A stretch of DNA of 25,886 nt from Saccoglossus kowalevskii (Eukaryota > Hemichordata > Enteropneusta > Harrimaniidae), in NCBI RefSeq assembly GCF_000003605.2, contig NW_003134838.1:180521-206406 (forward strand), written 5' to 3'. The notes under the pieces are model-generated. The model saw nothing but the letters and a program-made list of their open reading frames with translations, ran no database searches and had not been told where the DNA came from. A program made the translations under genes and the position numbers. This document shows positions 1 to 11,221 of this stretch, piece by piece; the stretch's first letter is position 1; each line of letters starts with the position of its first letter.

Positions 1-1897
<1,897 letters not shown>

Positions 1898-1899
1898 TA

Positions 1900-2896
1900 T
1901 GAGGACTGTTCAATAAGTAATGCCCCTGACCCACTTCCAGTTGTCTGATCGAAATGAAACTTGCATGTGTAATGATTTACATCTCCAAGGATGTTGCAAG
2001 AAACAGATCTGAACTAATTGTGGTTTCAGATTTACAGGTGTTTGAACTGAGGCAGGTGTGAAATGGGGCCAGTTGAGTGTCACGCAGTGAATCGTTTTTT
2101 GTATTTGAAAGGATGCTCACCAACGGAGACTTTTGTTGAAATGAAAAAACTTATGGTGATGATGATATGACCTTGTAAAACGCTGGCATTGCAAAGTCAA
2201 GTGCTCGAGGATGAATTTGGAGATCTGCCAAGAAGATGAGTCAAAGTTTTTCAAAAGACTGGTTACACAGGATGAAACTTGAGTCCATCACTATGATCCA
2301 GAGACCAAAGCCCAGTCAATGCAGTGGAAGCACTTGGACTCACCACCTTCAGAGAAAGCAAGGGTGCAGCCCTCCGCTGGCAAGGTCATGCTCACCAGTC
2401 TTTTGGAACCAGGATGGAGTAGTGATGACAAATTTCCAGGCAAAGGGTAACACAACTACAGGAGCCTATTACGATTCACGCTATTACGCGAGGCAAGATC
2501 AGCAAAGGTATTCTCCTCCTGCAGGACTACACTCCGGTCCACAACTCGCATGTCGCCAGATCAGAAGCACGGGCATGTGGCTATGAAATCCTCCCCCATC
2601 CCCCTTACACTCCTGACCTTGCACCCTCTGACTTTCATTTCTTCCCAGCCATGAAGTTGTTTTTGAAAGGAAAGCATTTCTCAGATGATGCAGCCTTGAT
2701 TTCTGAAGTTCAACATGGTTGGAGGACCAACTTGGGGTGTTCTACAAAAACGGTGTCCAGAGCTGCATCAAACAATGGGAGAAATGCATAACTCTGGGTG
2801 CTTCCTATGTAGAGAAAGACTAATAACTGTGCCGAGTTTCATTAATCTTCTGCTTTGGGAAATGGGTCAAGGGCATTACTTATTGAGCGCCCCTCG
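1900..2896 (+). mobile_element. Decayed mariner-family DNA transposon with both terminal repeats
   Basis: A Tc1/mariner element. The left end begins TGAGGACTGTTCAATAAGTA and the right end, read on the minus strand, begins CGAGGGGCGCTCAATAAGTA. Both continue into ATGCCC(C/T)TGACCCA, so the terminal inverted repeats are about 35 bp. TA lies on both sides (1898-1899 and 2897-2898), the standard mariner target duplication. The interior carries a broken transposase. Length is about 1.0 kb against about 1.3 kb for intact relatives, consistent with an internal deletion. It lies outside both genes. Confidence 0.93.
2063..2823 (+). pseudogene. Mariner transposase pseudogene (DD34D type)
   Basis: Remains of a mariner transposase, the enzyme that cuts and pastes the element at TA sites. 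The N-terminal part (from ATG 2063, MGPVECHAVNRFLYLKG) is recognisable for about 35 codons. Much of the DNA-binding region is then missing or scrambled. Conserved blocks resume: LVTQDET with the first catalytic Asp at 2271-2273, VFWNQDGV, LLQD with the second Asp at 2525-2527, and YTPDLAPSDFHFF with the third Asp at 2630-2632. The last two are separated by 34 residues, as in classical mariners. Breaks: the Trp codon after TQDET is TGA (2280-2282), at least one frameshift lies between the first and second Asp, and the usual DNAP after the second Asp reads DYTP. The frame ends at TAA 2821-2823. The usual family length is about 345 residues; about 254 codons' worth remain. It cannot make active enzyme. 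Confidence 0.9.
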
Positions 2897-2898
2897 TA

Positions 2899-3360
2899 TG
2901 TTGCATACTTAGCAGTGTTCTCGCAATAATCTCATAGAATGCACTTTACAAAGGAATAAAATAAGTTTATTACTGTATACTATATACAACACTAAACAAA
3001 CCCAAGTAAGCTACTTTTACAAAGATTTTTTGAAAAGTCTTTGGTCCTGTAATTGAAGAGTGGCTCTTGTGTTCTATCACTTCACAGTGAAATGGGGGAA
3101 ACGAAACCTTTCATCTTTTGGAGTTAATAAATTTGACAATGTGATCAGCCAAATTATGCTAATACAGTATGAAGCAAAACTTGTTTGACGTTCTCGACCA
3201 AAATGCTAAATATACAAGAGTTGTTAAAAATATTGCACAAACATTTACAACAGAATAACATCAACTAAGTTATACTTTAAACCAATTAATTTACATTGAT
3301 AGAAATTTTCCTGAATTCTATTGCCTTGCTGCGAAAGCGTTGTAATACCTTTTCTCAATC
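2899..3360. other. Intergenic stretch, nothing recognised
   Basis: Lies between the mariner element and the first family B MITE. I see no exon, RNA gene or repeat with a second copy in the window. Confidence 0.5.
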
Positions 3361-3523
3361 TTAAAGCAGAGGGGTCGTCACCTGCTCATGCACGGGAATC
3401 AAGTCCCAAGCGACAATAACAACACACGCTAAAACACAAAGGCTCATGGGTAGACGCTTGTTTGTAAACAATGACATGCTATGGCCATCTTACGCATGCG
3501 CAGGTGACGACTCCCCGCTTTAA
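3361..3523 (+). mobile_element. MITE family B, copy 1 (163 bp)
   Basis: Starts TTAAAGCAGAGGGGTCGTCA and ends in the inverted form (GACGACTCCCCGCTTTAA), with TTAA at both ends (3361-3364, 3520-3523). A second copy of the same length lies inverted at 21737-21899 with high similarity throughout, including internal CTCATGGGTAGACG and TTTGTAAACAATGA. It has no coding capacity. It also carries a GCATGCGCAGG segment that resembles an NRF-1 site. Confidence 0.85.
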
Positions 3524-3556
3524 ACTGCGAAAATATCTAGCATTGAAAATTAAATG

Positions 3557-3755
3557 ATTTACAGTAAATTTCACTAAATTTCATTATTTTGTACTAATTG
3601 ACTGAGTTTTAAATCTATGAACTACCCACCTAAACAATTACCCCCGGTAGTACTATTGTAACATTACATTTTTGTGTGTAATTAATTCAGTGGATTTCAA
3701 TTACCAGCTAAATTGAAACCCAGTGAATAATTAATGCATTTACAGTATGTATTCA
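3557..3755. repeat. Possible MITE with a long imperfect hairpin
   Basis: An inverted repeat with arms of about 24 bp (3679-3702 and 3711-3733, a few mismatches, 8-base loop) sits inside a block resembling the 24341-24835 duplicated units (shared AAATTTCACTA and CCAGTGAATA segments, ends with TACAGTA). It is probably a relative of those units; exact ends are unclear. Confidence 0.4.
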
Positions 3756-3923
3756 GGGATTTGCACATACAAGAAGTATTGATACAGAATAAATCTCCTC
3801 AATTTCAGGATATCATCTGTTGTTAAAGTAGGAGCTAAAAACACAAATATGTCACCATGGTTATTCATTACTGTAGACAGACTTACTACTAAGACTTGAT
3901 TGAAAAAATTAATGTAAACCACT

Positions 3924-4060
3924 TTAACGCTTTCACCACCAGTTCTCTTATTTCATCACAAATTCACAAAATAGTCCTGTTTACAATCTGCACTTTTCTT
4001 CAGAAGATTGGAGTATTTTTTGTTTTCTTGAATTTCAAAAATCTGGGTTTTAAAAAGCAT
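3924..4060 (+). mobile_element. MITE family C, copy 1 (right part lost)
   Basis: Begins TTAACGCTTTCACCACCAGT. It then follows the family through CACAAAATAGTCCTGTTTA, CTGCACTTTTCTTCAGAAGA and on to about 4030. The right terminal repeat is not found, so this copy is truncated or heavily diverged. Confidence 0.7.
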
Positions 4061-4437
4061 TGAAAAATGAAATTTTCTAGAGAATTGTTCTAAAAATAGC
4101 AATTGTTTCAAAATATACTGTCACTGTAATACACAAAATAATGCACTACTAATAGAAGTAAATACGGCAATAACTGAAGTTCTCTAATGTATATTTAATT
4201 GGAGGAAAGAAGATATAAAGAAAGACTGACGTCTCAGAAGGTATTGAACACTGAACACTGTTTGTCTGTCAAGATACAAACTGAAATAATACAATAAAAT
4301 ATACTGAATGCAAAAACTGAAATACTGTATACAACCTCGTTGTGTTTCAGAATGGATAAGGTAAACATGCCTTTTTATTCGGGGAGGAAAAGTTATTTCC
4401 TTCGTCTGGCTGTCTGAAAGCCTGAATAAAATACTTG

Positions 4438-4488
4438 AATTATAGCGCTTACATTTACATAAACAATTATAGCGTTTACATTTATGGT
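4438..4488. repeat. Two-copy 27-bp tandem repeat
   Basis: AATTATAGCGYTTACATTTA occurs at 4438 and again at 4465, with one difference. It lies downstream of the AP3S stop codon on that gene's 3' side. Confidence 0.7.
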
Positions 4489-4541
4489 CAAAATAAGTAC
4501 TATTTTAATTATATAGTATATAGCACAGCCAATGCAATTTT

Positions 4542-4547
4542 TTTATT
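4542..4547 (-). promoter_or_regulatory. Candidate polyadenylation signal for AP3S
   Basis: The minus strand reads AATAAA here, about 260 bases past the AP3S stop codon. Another lies at 4374-4379. Both are motif matches only; the real 3' end is not determinable from sequence. Confidence 0.35.
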
Positions 4548-4806
4548 TATATCCACTTCTATTGGAGATGCTCTTTTAATAAAATATCCTTTATATAAAA
4601 CACTCATTTATGGAGAGCCTTGGATACTCCAGCTACAACACAGAAACTTTTCTTTGGAAATACAATGACAGAAACAACTTTAGTGCCAAACTAGTAAACC
4701 TCATCTGGCACATCACATAAATAAGTAAATTTAGTAGTTCATCACTGTGTTTGACAACAATAAGCTAATTTTAATAATACCAGAAGGACGTCTTGACATA
4801 ATGCCT

Positions 4807-4914
4807 TTATCTAAATGATGGCAGATTGGGAAGCTGTATGTTGGATGGCAGGTTAGGCAGGTTGATGTTTTTAACAGCGGACACAGCTCGGGATGGTGCA
4901 GCAGATATGCCAGC
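4807..4914 (-). CDS. AP3S1: AP3S exon 6 (residues 152-186 and stop)
   Basis: Acceptor TTCACACAG, then AGISAAPSRAVSAVKNINLP, NLPSNIQLPNLPSFR and TAA at 4809-4807. The proline/leucine-rich tail is shorter than in vertebrates. Confidence 0.94.
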   Translation of the reverse strand, partial: AGISAAPSRAVSAVKNINLPNLPSNIQLPNLPSFR

Positions 4915-7900
4915 CTGTGTGAAGTGAGAAATAACATAAACGTAAGTATGATGTATTAGAAACGAAATAGATAACATCATGAGTGAATATTAGTAACTAC
5001 AATCACATGTTCAGCTGATATGCCCCTATACAATTTGCAATACACAAGTGTTTTGTACAGCGATGTACAAATGTTTTATTTCTTGGTTCAAGGTCAATAA
5101 TTCATTACAACACAATGGTAATTTGTGGATACAGAATATACATGCCAGAATTGCTTTATGATAGTGGGGTAAAATTGTGTCTTGAGAATGACCCTTCTTC
5201 AGTCTCGAATCAAACATGTTGATTTATATTGTAGGCTTCAAGGCTGTCTATGACAGTTTATATTATGTTCAAAAAATATTTAAAATATTTTTCTAATATG
5301 AATTTCTGATATTTGGTATTTATATGTAGATTACAAGATATCTCTGAAGGGCAACAGCCAAAAACATCTATTAAATGTGTGAAAAACATCAATCCCCTCT
5401 TTCTATGGCAAAATTTACACTACCCTTGCTCGGTGTCATAGCAACCAGGCTCTTCTATTTTTACTTGGTAATGATTACTCACCTCTTGCTTTTCTAATTT
5501 ATTTTGTTCTTCATTTCGTGTTAAAATTTCTGTCATATTCGTCTCTAATACCATGCCACCCATTACTAACTCAGCCAGAATATAATGTACCTAATAGTTA
5601 CAACAATACAAACATTAATTAGACTATATTTTAGAGTTTAGATCCTTCCTAGGAGGGTATAAAAATGTGTCAATTACAGGAAATATTAACGGATTCACTT
5701 GTTTTGCACAATGAACAAATAATCAAATGTTTCATTTTCACACTCCAATAGACAACATTCTAATTATCGAGCAAAATCTGTTACTCGTCACAGTGAAAAT
5801 GCAATTTTCATCGACACTCATGACTTCACATATCATCTGACAGAACATTATTCTCCCATCTAGGTGGAATGTTTGTTTTTAACTGATAAACCTGTAGCTG
5901 ACTATGCGAGTCAAACTTACATTCTCCCTAATAGCAGATCCTAGGTGGACACACAATCCTGTGTGTCACACATTGCCAATGCTAGAATCAGTCAGGTATT
6001 GGATTGACTCGCTGTGACCATAGACCTGTTTTCTAAGGTCTATGCTGTGACATATGACCACATAGATTCATAGCTTAGATACTGCCAACACGTATATTTG
6101 TATGAAATGACTACCAAATTGCAAAGCAAAACAATGATCATATTAGTGCTTTGTCATTTCTATGTGATAATCTAATCAGCCACATTATCATCTACAACAA
6201 AATGAAAACTGGTCGACCATCTTAGATTTTGTGATTCAGGGAAAATCATCACTAGAATGGGGGGGGGGGTGGCATTCAAAACCACAAATATTTGCAGTGA
6301 ATAGGCAATTTTATATCACAGTAGGCAACCCATATAGGGTCAAGAAAGTAAATGTATACTGGTAAAAACATAATCATGTGTATTGTATACTAGTAATTCC
6401 TACCTTATCAACATGGAAAATAAGGTCCAACTCACAGACATTTTCAAAGCATTTGTCCAATGTTTCTACGAACACCTAGAAGAAAACATACACACAGACA
6501 TGGTGAACTCAAATACCCACATGGAAATCAAAAACAGATTTATTATGGCATTGATGAACATAATACATGAAGTTGGTCATTTCTACTAATTTTTCATGCC
6601 TGGACTACACTATTTTTTGTAGACAATAGCCTATAAGTCTAATTGATCCGTGAAGGTGGAGTGGCTCCAATAAATCGTGCAAGAAATCAAGGTACTAACC
6701 TGTATCAAATCTAGAATACCCAGTTCACTCTCTGATGAATCAACGCAGAATACGAAATACAGAGTAGCGTAGTGACGATAAATAATTTTATAATCTGAAC
6801 CACCGATGAGGCTGATAAAACAAGGAAAGACAAGTGATTAGTAACAGAGAGAAAAATGAATAAATCAGCGAATAAACTGACAAAAAATAAATAAAAACCA
6901 TCTTTTGAACAATATACAAGCATATGTTGACATGAAGTTTTGAAGTGTGACCTCTAGCACTTTCTGAGGGTACTGTTACCTCTAGCACTTTCTGAGGGTA
7001 CTGTTACCTCTAGCACTTTCTGAGGGTACTGTTATCTCCAACAAAATTACACCACAATGGCCGACATGTTTTCTGAGGTCAATGGTTAAACTGATATTTG
7101 AACTTAAATGTCAACCGTTTTATCTATTTGAAAATTTCAAAAAATTCTCATATATTATGAAACTGCCAAAAGAGTACCATGATCTGCAGCCCTTTGGGGT
7201 CACACACAAGATCTGATATTAACAACACATTCCAAAGCTCAGTGCCTCAATTATCATTGGTTTGTTCACGCATATCAAATAGTTTTACCTTCCACCTTCT
7301 AAGAAGTTACAAACATTATCATCTCTTTTTGACACAAGATGAAAGGTTTCTCTAATAATCTGTTGCTGCATATCTTCATTCTGTGAAATCAAGAAAATAA
7401 ATGAGATGACTTGTTGATGACACGACACGTACATGATTACACAAAACACAGCTGACATTGCCTACTGAGGGACAACTCAGAATTCCATTTTGACACCAAG
7501 TTGACGACTCCTGTTGAGGTTGGTTTGACCTAACTTGTTCTAATCAGGTGATCTCCAGGTGTGCATAGCAAGCAGGTCAGCAACTTAGCTGGCAATGTTG
7601 CAGTTTTGGTGTTTTTGAGAGCCGAGAGTCAACACATGCCAAAAAAAAATCGATCTCAGTTCCGATAGATGCTTGGGGCCGAAACTCTGCACATGCCAAG
7701 ATTTGCTGCTTGAATGCTCAACACGAACTGAAATCACACCCTCTCGGTGGTTGAATTTAAGAGAACGTATACTGATTTCTACTAGTGTGAAATGACTATG
7801 GAGGGAAGTGCAGCTATATATATATATATATATAGGGTCAGATGCTGTACTAATGAAGGAGATGAATCAAACCACCGTCAGTGTTGCATATTCATGTGTT

Positions 7901-8647
7901 GCTGCAATCTGTATTTTCTTGCAGTGCTACATTGACGTGACAGTAGCGGTGACAGTAATTAATTATTATTTACATGTCAAAACACGATCTTCTATAGAAT
8001 TAGAAAATGAAATTAACAAGTAATCTACATCAAAATTTAAAAGTCAATATAGTGCAAAGTTGAAAGATCACCAACATTTTGTTATGCAGTTAGTCACTGA
8101 AAATTAAATGGGTAGAAAATATTCAATTCGTTGTAGTCACAAAACTCTAGTTAAGCTTAGTCAATGATCGCTGAGCAAAGTCAAGGTTGCGATTTTTTTT
8201 TATACTTAATTAATAATTTTAGTGCAATGTACACTTGAGCCAACAAATTCATGTTTGCCTTATAAATATTTATAAATTTATTCATATGAAATCAGTTTCA
8301 TTCAAATTCAATTATAATATTAATGCCTTTTCTAATTAAAACATTATTTTTTTTATGTGTGTATTTATTTATTTACATTTGAGTCTATCAAACGAGGTAA
8401 TATCCAAGACCTTGTTGCGGGATCAACGTGTCACACCTTAACCTCCGGTATGTCATGACTGATTAATATATGGTGCTTGTATACGGCGCTTACAAATTAG
8501 ATTTCACGAAATTATGCACAGAAAACCAGAATTACAAATACATTATGGACAATAACAAATCTCCGATGATTTACTCACGTAATGTACAAAGAACTTCGTC
8601 AATCTCGGCTTCCCATGGTTGTTGAAAACAAGAATTGCCTTAATCAT
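4807..8647 (-). CDS. AP3S1: AP-3 complex subunit sigma (clathrin adaptor small chain), six exons
   Basis: Sigma subunit of the AP-3 adaptor heterotetramer. AP-3 sorts cargo with acidic-dileucine or tyrosine signals from endosomes/TGN to lysosomes and related organelles; sigma packs against the delta chain. Minus-strand coding exons: 8647-8579, 7380-7289, 6811-6700, 6475-6404, 5590-5483, 4914-4807. All introns are GT-AG and the frame is open throughout, giving 186 residues plus TAA (4809-4807); vertebrate forms have about 193. It starts MIKAILVFNNHGKPRL, the family N-terminus. The small-chain signature IIYRHYATLYF is at residues 63-73, followed by FCVDSSESELGILDLIQ and VFVETLDKCFENVCELDLIF. 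The tail keeps AVSAVKNINLP and the terminal NLPSF, but lacks about seven residues found between them in vertebrates and adds a final Arg. The first four exon ends fall where I would expect from protein alignment. Many invertebrates have one gene serving for vertebrate AP3S1 and AP3S2, so the symbol is by family. Confidence 0.97.
5483..5590 (-). CDS. AP3S1: AP3S exon 5 (residues 116-151)
   Basis: Acceptor ACTATTAG, then VHYILAELVMGGMVLETNMT and EILTRNEEQNKLEKQE, donor GTGAGT. Compared with the vertebrate protein, the ILTRNEEQ part is the least conserved. Confidence 0.95.
5591..6403 (-). other. AP3S intron 4, includes a repeat-flanked hairpin
   Basis: GT-AG intron of 813 bases. It contains the direct-repeat-flanked palindrome at 6011-6051, a second hairpin with arms GACACACA/TGTGTGTC (about 5954-5973), and an imperfect repeat-flanked hairpin at 5785-5817. 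A run of ten G lies at about 6260-6269. Confidence 0.85.
6011..6051. repeat. Hairpin flanked by 8-bp direct repeats
   Basis: GCTGTGAC (6011-6018) is repeated at 6044-6051. Between them are arms CATAGACCT (6019-6027) and AGGTCTATG (6036-6044), perfectly complementary over 9 bp with loop GTTTTCTA. The last G of the right arm is shared with the right direct repeat, so the unambiguous duplication is CTGTGAC (7 bp). Confidence 0.85.
6404..6475 (-). CDS. AP3S1: AP3S exon 4 (residues 92-115)
   Basis: Acceptor TTTTCTTCTAG, then VFVETLDKCFENVCELDLIF and HVDK, donor GTAGGA. Phase 0 at both ends, 24 codons. Confidence 0.96.
6700..6811 (-). CDS. AP3S1: AP3S exon 3 (residues 54-91)
   Basis: The acceptor TTTTATCAG supplies C to complete Ser54. 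The exon encodes LIGGSDYK, the signature IIYRHYATLYF and FCVDSSESELGILDLIQ, then donor GTTAGT. Confidence 0.96.
6950..7033. repeat. 28-bp tandem repeat, three exact copies
   Basis: The unit ACCTCTAGCACTTTCTGAGG plus GTACTGTT is repeated at 6950-6977, 6978-7005 and 7006-7033 without differences, inside AP3S intron 2. The identity suggests a recent expansion, likely variable in copy number. Confidence 0.97.
7289..7380 (-). CDS. AP3S1: AP3S exon 2 (residues 24-54, split codon)
   Basis: The acceptor TTTCACAG precedes NEDMQQQIIRETFHLVSKRD and then DNVCNFLEGG. It ends with AG, the first two bases of Ser54, followed by donor GTAAAA. Confidence 0.96.
7381..8578 (-). other. AP3S intron 1
   Basis: GT-AG intron of 1198 bases. 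It holds (TA)10 at 7815-7834, a direct repeat of about 22 bp with period 57 (GCCGARASTC...CACATGCCAA at 7621 and 7678), and a GTGACAGTA doublet near 7937. No exon or transposon ends were recognised. Confidence 0.8.
8579..8647 (-). CDS. AP3S1: AP3S exon 1 (residues 1-23)
   Basis: ATG at 8647-8645 opens MIKAILVFNNHGKPRLTKFF; the exon ends VHY followed by the donor GTGAGT (8578-8573), phase 0. No earlier in-frame ATG gives a family-like N-terminus. Confidence 0.96.
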
Positions 8648-8733
8648 TCTTCTTTGTTATTTTGATCCTGAATTTAAAACACTATGTCGAAGACGAAATC
8701 GTAAAATACTACAAGCAGAAGTGAAGTACGTGT

Positions 8734-8757
8734 AAAATGGCGGATATACCGGAAGTG
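8734..8757. promoter_or_regulatory. ETS/YY1-like core promoter of AP3S
   Basis: AAAATGGCGG (8734-8743) matches the YY1 consensus and ACCGGAAGTG (8748-8757) matches the GABP/ETS consensus, about 90-110 bases upstream of the AP3S start codon. This pair is typical of housekeeping and bidirectional promoters in animals. The assignment is by motif and position only. Two tiny overlapping open frames on the + strand (8737-8778, 8775-8870) could mark divergent transcription. Confidence 0.5.
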
Positions 8758-8779
8758 AAACTGGAAAGACGAAAATGAC

Positions 8780-9692
8780 CAGTGAGGGCGATGTTGAGGA
8801 GATCGATCGTGCTCATAGTTTTTGCGGAGTTACACCCGGGGAGATATATGAGAAAATTAATTATTATTAATTATTGGATGACGTAAAAATACAATTTATT
8901 GTTAGCGCATTGTTGGCGGTATCTTAAAAAATGTAGAATCTATGGTTTTACTCGCATGGAAATTTGGTCTTAGTCAAAGTGGTTTGCTAACAACGTTGCT
9001 ATACATCTAGCAGTGATGCTTATCAACATATCAAATCTAAAACAACATATGTCAACAATGTTTCTTTATCCTAAACCATGTAAAGTAGTACATTTCCAAA
9101 TCCTATAAACAATCTCATCACGAGCAAACACTCACTATCACTCCGGGTACGGTCCGTTCAACTTGAAGTTAATATATATTCAATATATTACGAGAAATTT
9201 AACGATCGGGTTCTTTATGTTGAAGTATAACGTAATTCTTTCCTAGCAATTGAAAAATTACTCGAAATTATTCAATTATTATTAATATTTATCGTAATCA
9301 CTTATAGGGAGCGCCAGACGTCCCCTTCAATTGACTAACCTGGCCCACGTCAATGGGAGCGCCCCTTGCCGAATTTCTGGATCCGCCAGTGGTAGTTTAT
9401 TATGTGTATATCTCTCAACTTTATTCAAATTTTAATCATTTATTTTACATCCTGAATATCCTCCGCAATTAGGAAAATAACGGTGCATAAAGTCGAAAAT
9501 TGTATATTTACATAAAAGTATAGGCGTGAGAGAATCATGCAACTAAAATAAATAAACAAAAAGTATTTCATCATTGACAATATATACCGGTAATTTCACC
9601 AGGCTACAATTTGAGAAATAGCATAAAATCATTATAATACTGCCAAAATGGCACTATCCCCAGAAATATAATTATCACCATTTTCTCGAAAA
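8780..9692. other. Intergenic region between AP3S and CDO1, first part
   Basis: No exon recognised on either strand. A GC-richer patch at 9305-9400 carries GGGAGCGCC twice (9308 and 9356) and TTTCTGGATCCGCC, which looks like a fragment of a dispersed repeat, but there is no second copy in the window to prove it. Confidence 0.5.
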
Positions 9693-9811
9693 TTAAAGGG
9701 CGACAGTCGTCGCGCCGCGTTCTGTTCGATATGGGACTCATAAAGTGTAAAATGCATTGTTTATTTACATGAAATTCGAACACGCGCTGCGCGACGACCA
9801 CCGCGCTTTAA
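9693..9811 (-). mobile_element. MITE family A, copy 1
   Basis: TTAA-bounded element of 119 bp. The left end TTAAAGGGCGACAGTCGTCG and the right end (minus strand TTAAAGCGCGGTGGTCGTCG) are inverted repeats of about 23 bp. The interior (GTTCGATATGGGACTCAT, TGCATTGTTTATTTACATGA) recurs inverted at 12173 and 24228. Confidence 0.88.
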
Positions 9812-10124
9812 GCTGGTGACCCCAACTTTTTTTAAGTCAATATCCCTATGTTGCCGGATGTACAATTTATTAGAAAATGAATAAATTCTGGGTATTTGAA
9901 ATCATAAGTAGGCTTCTAACTTAAAATAGATGTTCTTTTTGAGAACTCGATCAGAACCGTGACCGTGTAACAAATACATTAGAATAACAATATTTGGCCT
10001 AGAACATTTCTACGCGATTCAAGTATAGGAATGCTAAAATGTTTGCATAAATCGACGTACATGTCAGAGTGAAATAGTATTTTAGCGTTGTGGAATACAT
10101 ATTTGATGGATTTAAGTTTGGCAA
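9812..10124. other. Intergenic spacer, nothing recognised
   Basis: Sequence between two family A MITEs; no coding or repeat signal seen. Confidence 0.5.
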
Positions 10125-10205
10125 TTAAAGGGTGGTGGTCATCGTGCAGCGACGTATACAACACACGTAAAACACATTGTTTGCACGAAACTCGAAGACT
10201 CGTAC
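10125..10205 (-). mobile_element. MITE family A, copy 2 (one end only)
   Basis: TTAAAGGGTGGTGGTCATCG followed by GTAAAACACATTGTTTGCAC and GAAACTCGAA tracks family A in the same orientation as the copy at 9693. The opposite terminal repeat is missing, so the copy is truncated or diverged. Confidence 0.65.
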
Positions 10206-11220
10206 AAAGTTGCCGTTAGTGTTATACTGCCACCAACGGTACTTGCCATTTTTATACACACTGCAAGCGGCGTGACTGACTCGGAGTCCAAAGCAGAGTC
10301 ACAACGCAGTACCTCCATCATGCGTCACAGCATGGAACTACAAACCATGTAGTTTCATTGTCACAGTAACGCATCGACAATCACAATGCCAAATACCAAA
10401 ACCATGACTTTAAGATTTACAATGAATTACACTACTGATTTTGTAAATAATAAAATAATAATAATAATATTTATTAAGCCTTTGGAACGGCAACAAAAGA
10501 AAACAAAAAAGAGAAAAGAAAAGAGAAAAATTGTACATATCTGATCCTGAGTAAAAATTAAATTTGAAAATAAATCTCATGGTGAATTCATACAACTTTC
10601 ATTCCTGTGTTTAAAAAGATGTACCAAATGATTACGTGTACACGTATTAACATTTTCTTAAGATATCCCGGTCAAATTCGAAGATAGAAAAGAAAAAGAA
10701 AAAGTTTCTTGTGAATAAATTATTGTCAATCTCTGTTACGTAACAGTAAGCAACATTTTGTTATATGTTTTGGGCAGGTCTGTTGTATTCTGTCTGTTGT
10801 ACACAGCTTGGTCATTTAGTAGACAGTCGTTTACCACGCTAAATATGAGATTATTGTATGTTTATTGACCATAGATAATGTAATTCAATGCATTATTTCG
10901 TGCCAAACAAAATATACTATACTATGAATAGACACGTCTCCATAATTATGTTAACGGAGCTTTTATCGAACATTACATACGTTATTCAAACTTCTTATGA
11001 TATAGTCTGTGATGTTGTACCTCTCAAACCAGTGTGATGTCATCCCGATTTTTAATTTGATTATTGGATTCAGATCTGTATACGTAAGTGACTTTTAAAG
11101 TTCGTAAAGACGATTATTATCGTGTCCCAGTTTAAACAAACAACAATTTATTGACACAACACTATATATGGTTCATACAGCAGTAAGGTCACTAAACAGA
11201 AATATAACTATCAACTACTT
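10206..11220. other. Intergenic stretch with simple repeats
   Basis: Contains an (AAT)n run at about 10449-10470 followed by TTTATTAAGCCTTTGG, which on the minus strand resembles the 3' tail of a LINE or SINE (low certainty). Perfect 14-bp palindromes lie at 10633-10646 (TACGTGTACACGTA) and 10733-10746 (CTGTTACGTAACAG), and an imperfect hairpin at about 10320-10375. No gene recognised. Confidence 0.5.
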
Positions 11221-11221
11221 T

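Noticed and set aside
6383-6589. 68-codon plus-strand frame
   Set aside because: It is the antisense of AP3S exon 4 plus intron sequence.
6711-6988. Two overlapping minus-strand frames
   Set aside because: Shadows of AP3S exon 3 in other frames, extended into intron 2 and the 28-bp repeat.
6950-7033. CRISPR-like array
   Set aside because: Direct 28-bp repeats with no spacers, in an intron of an animal gene.
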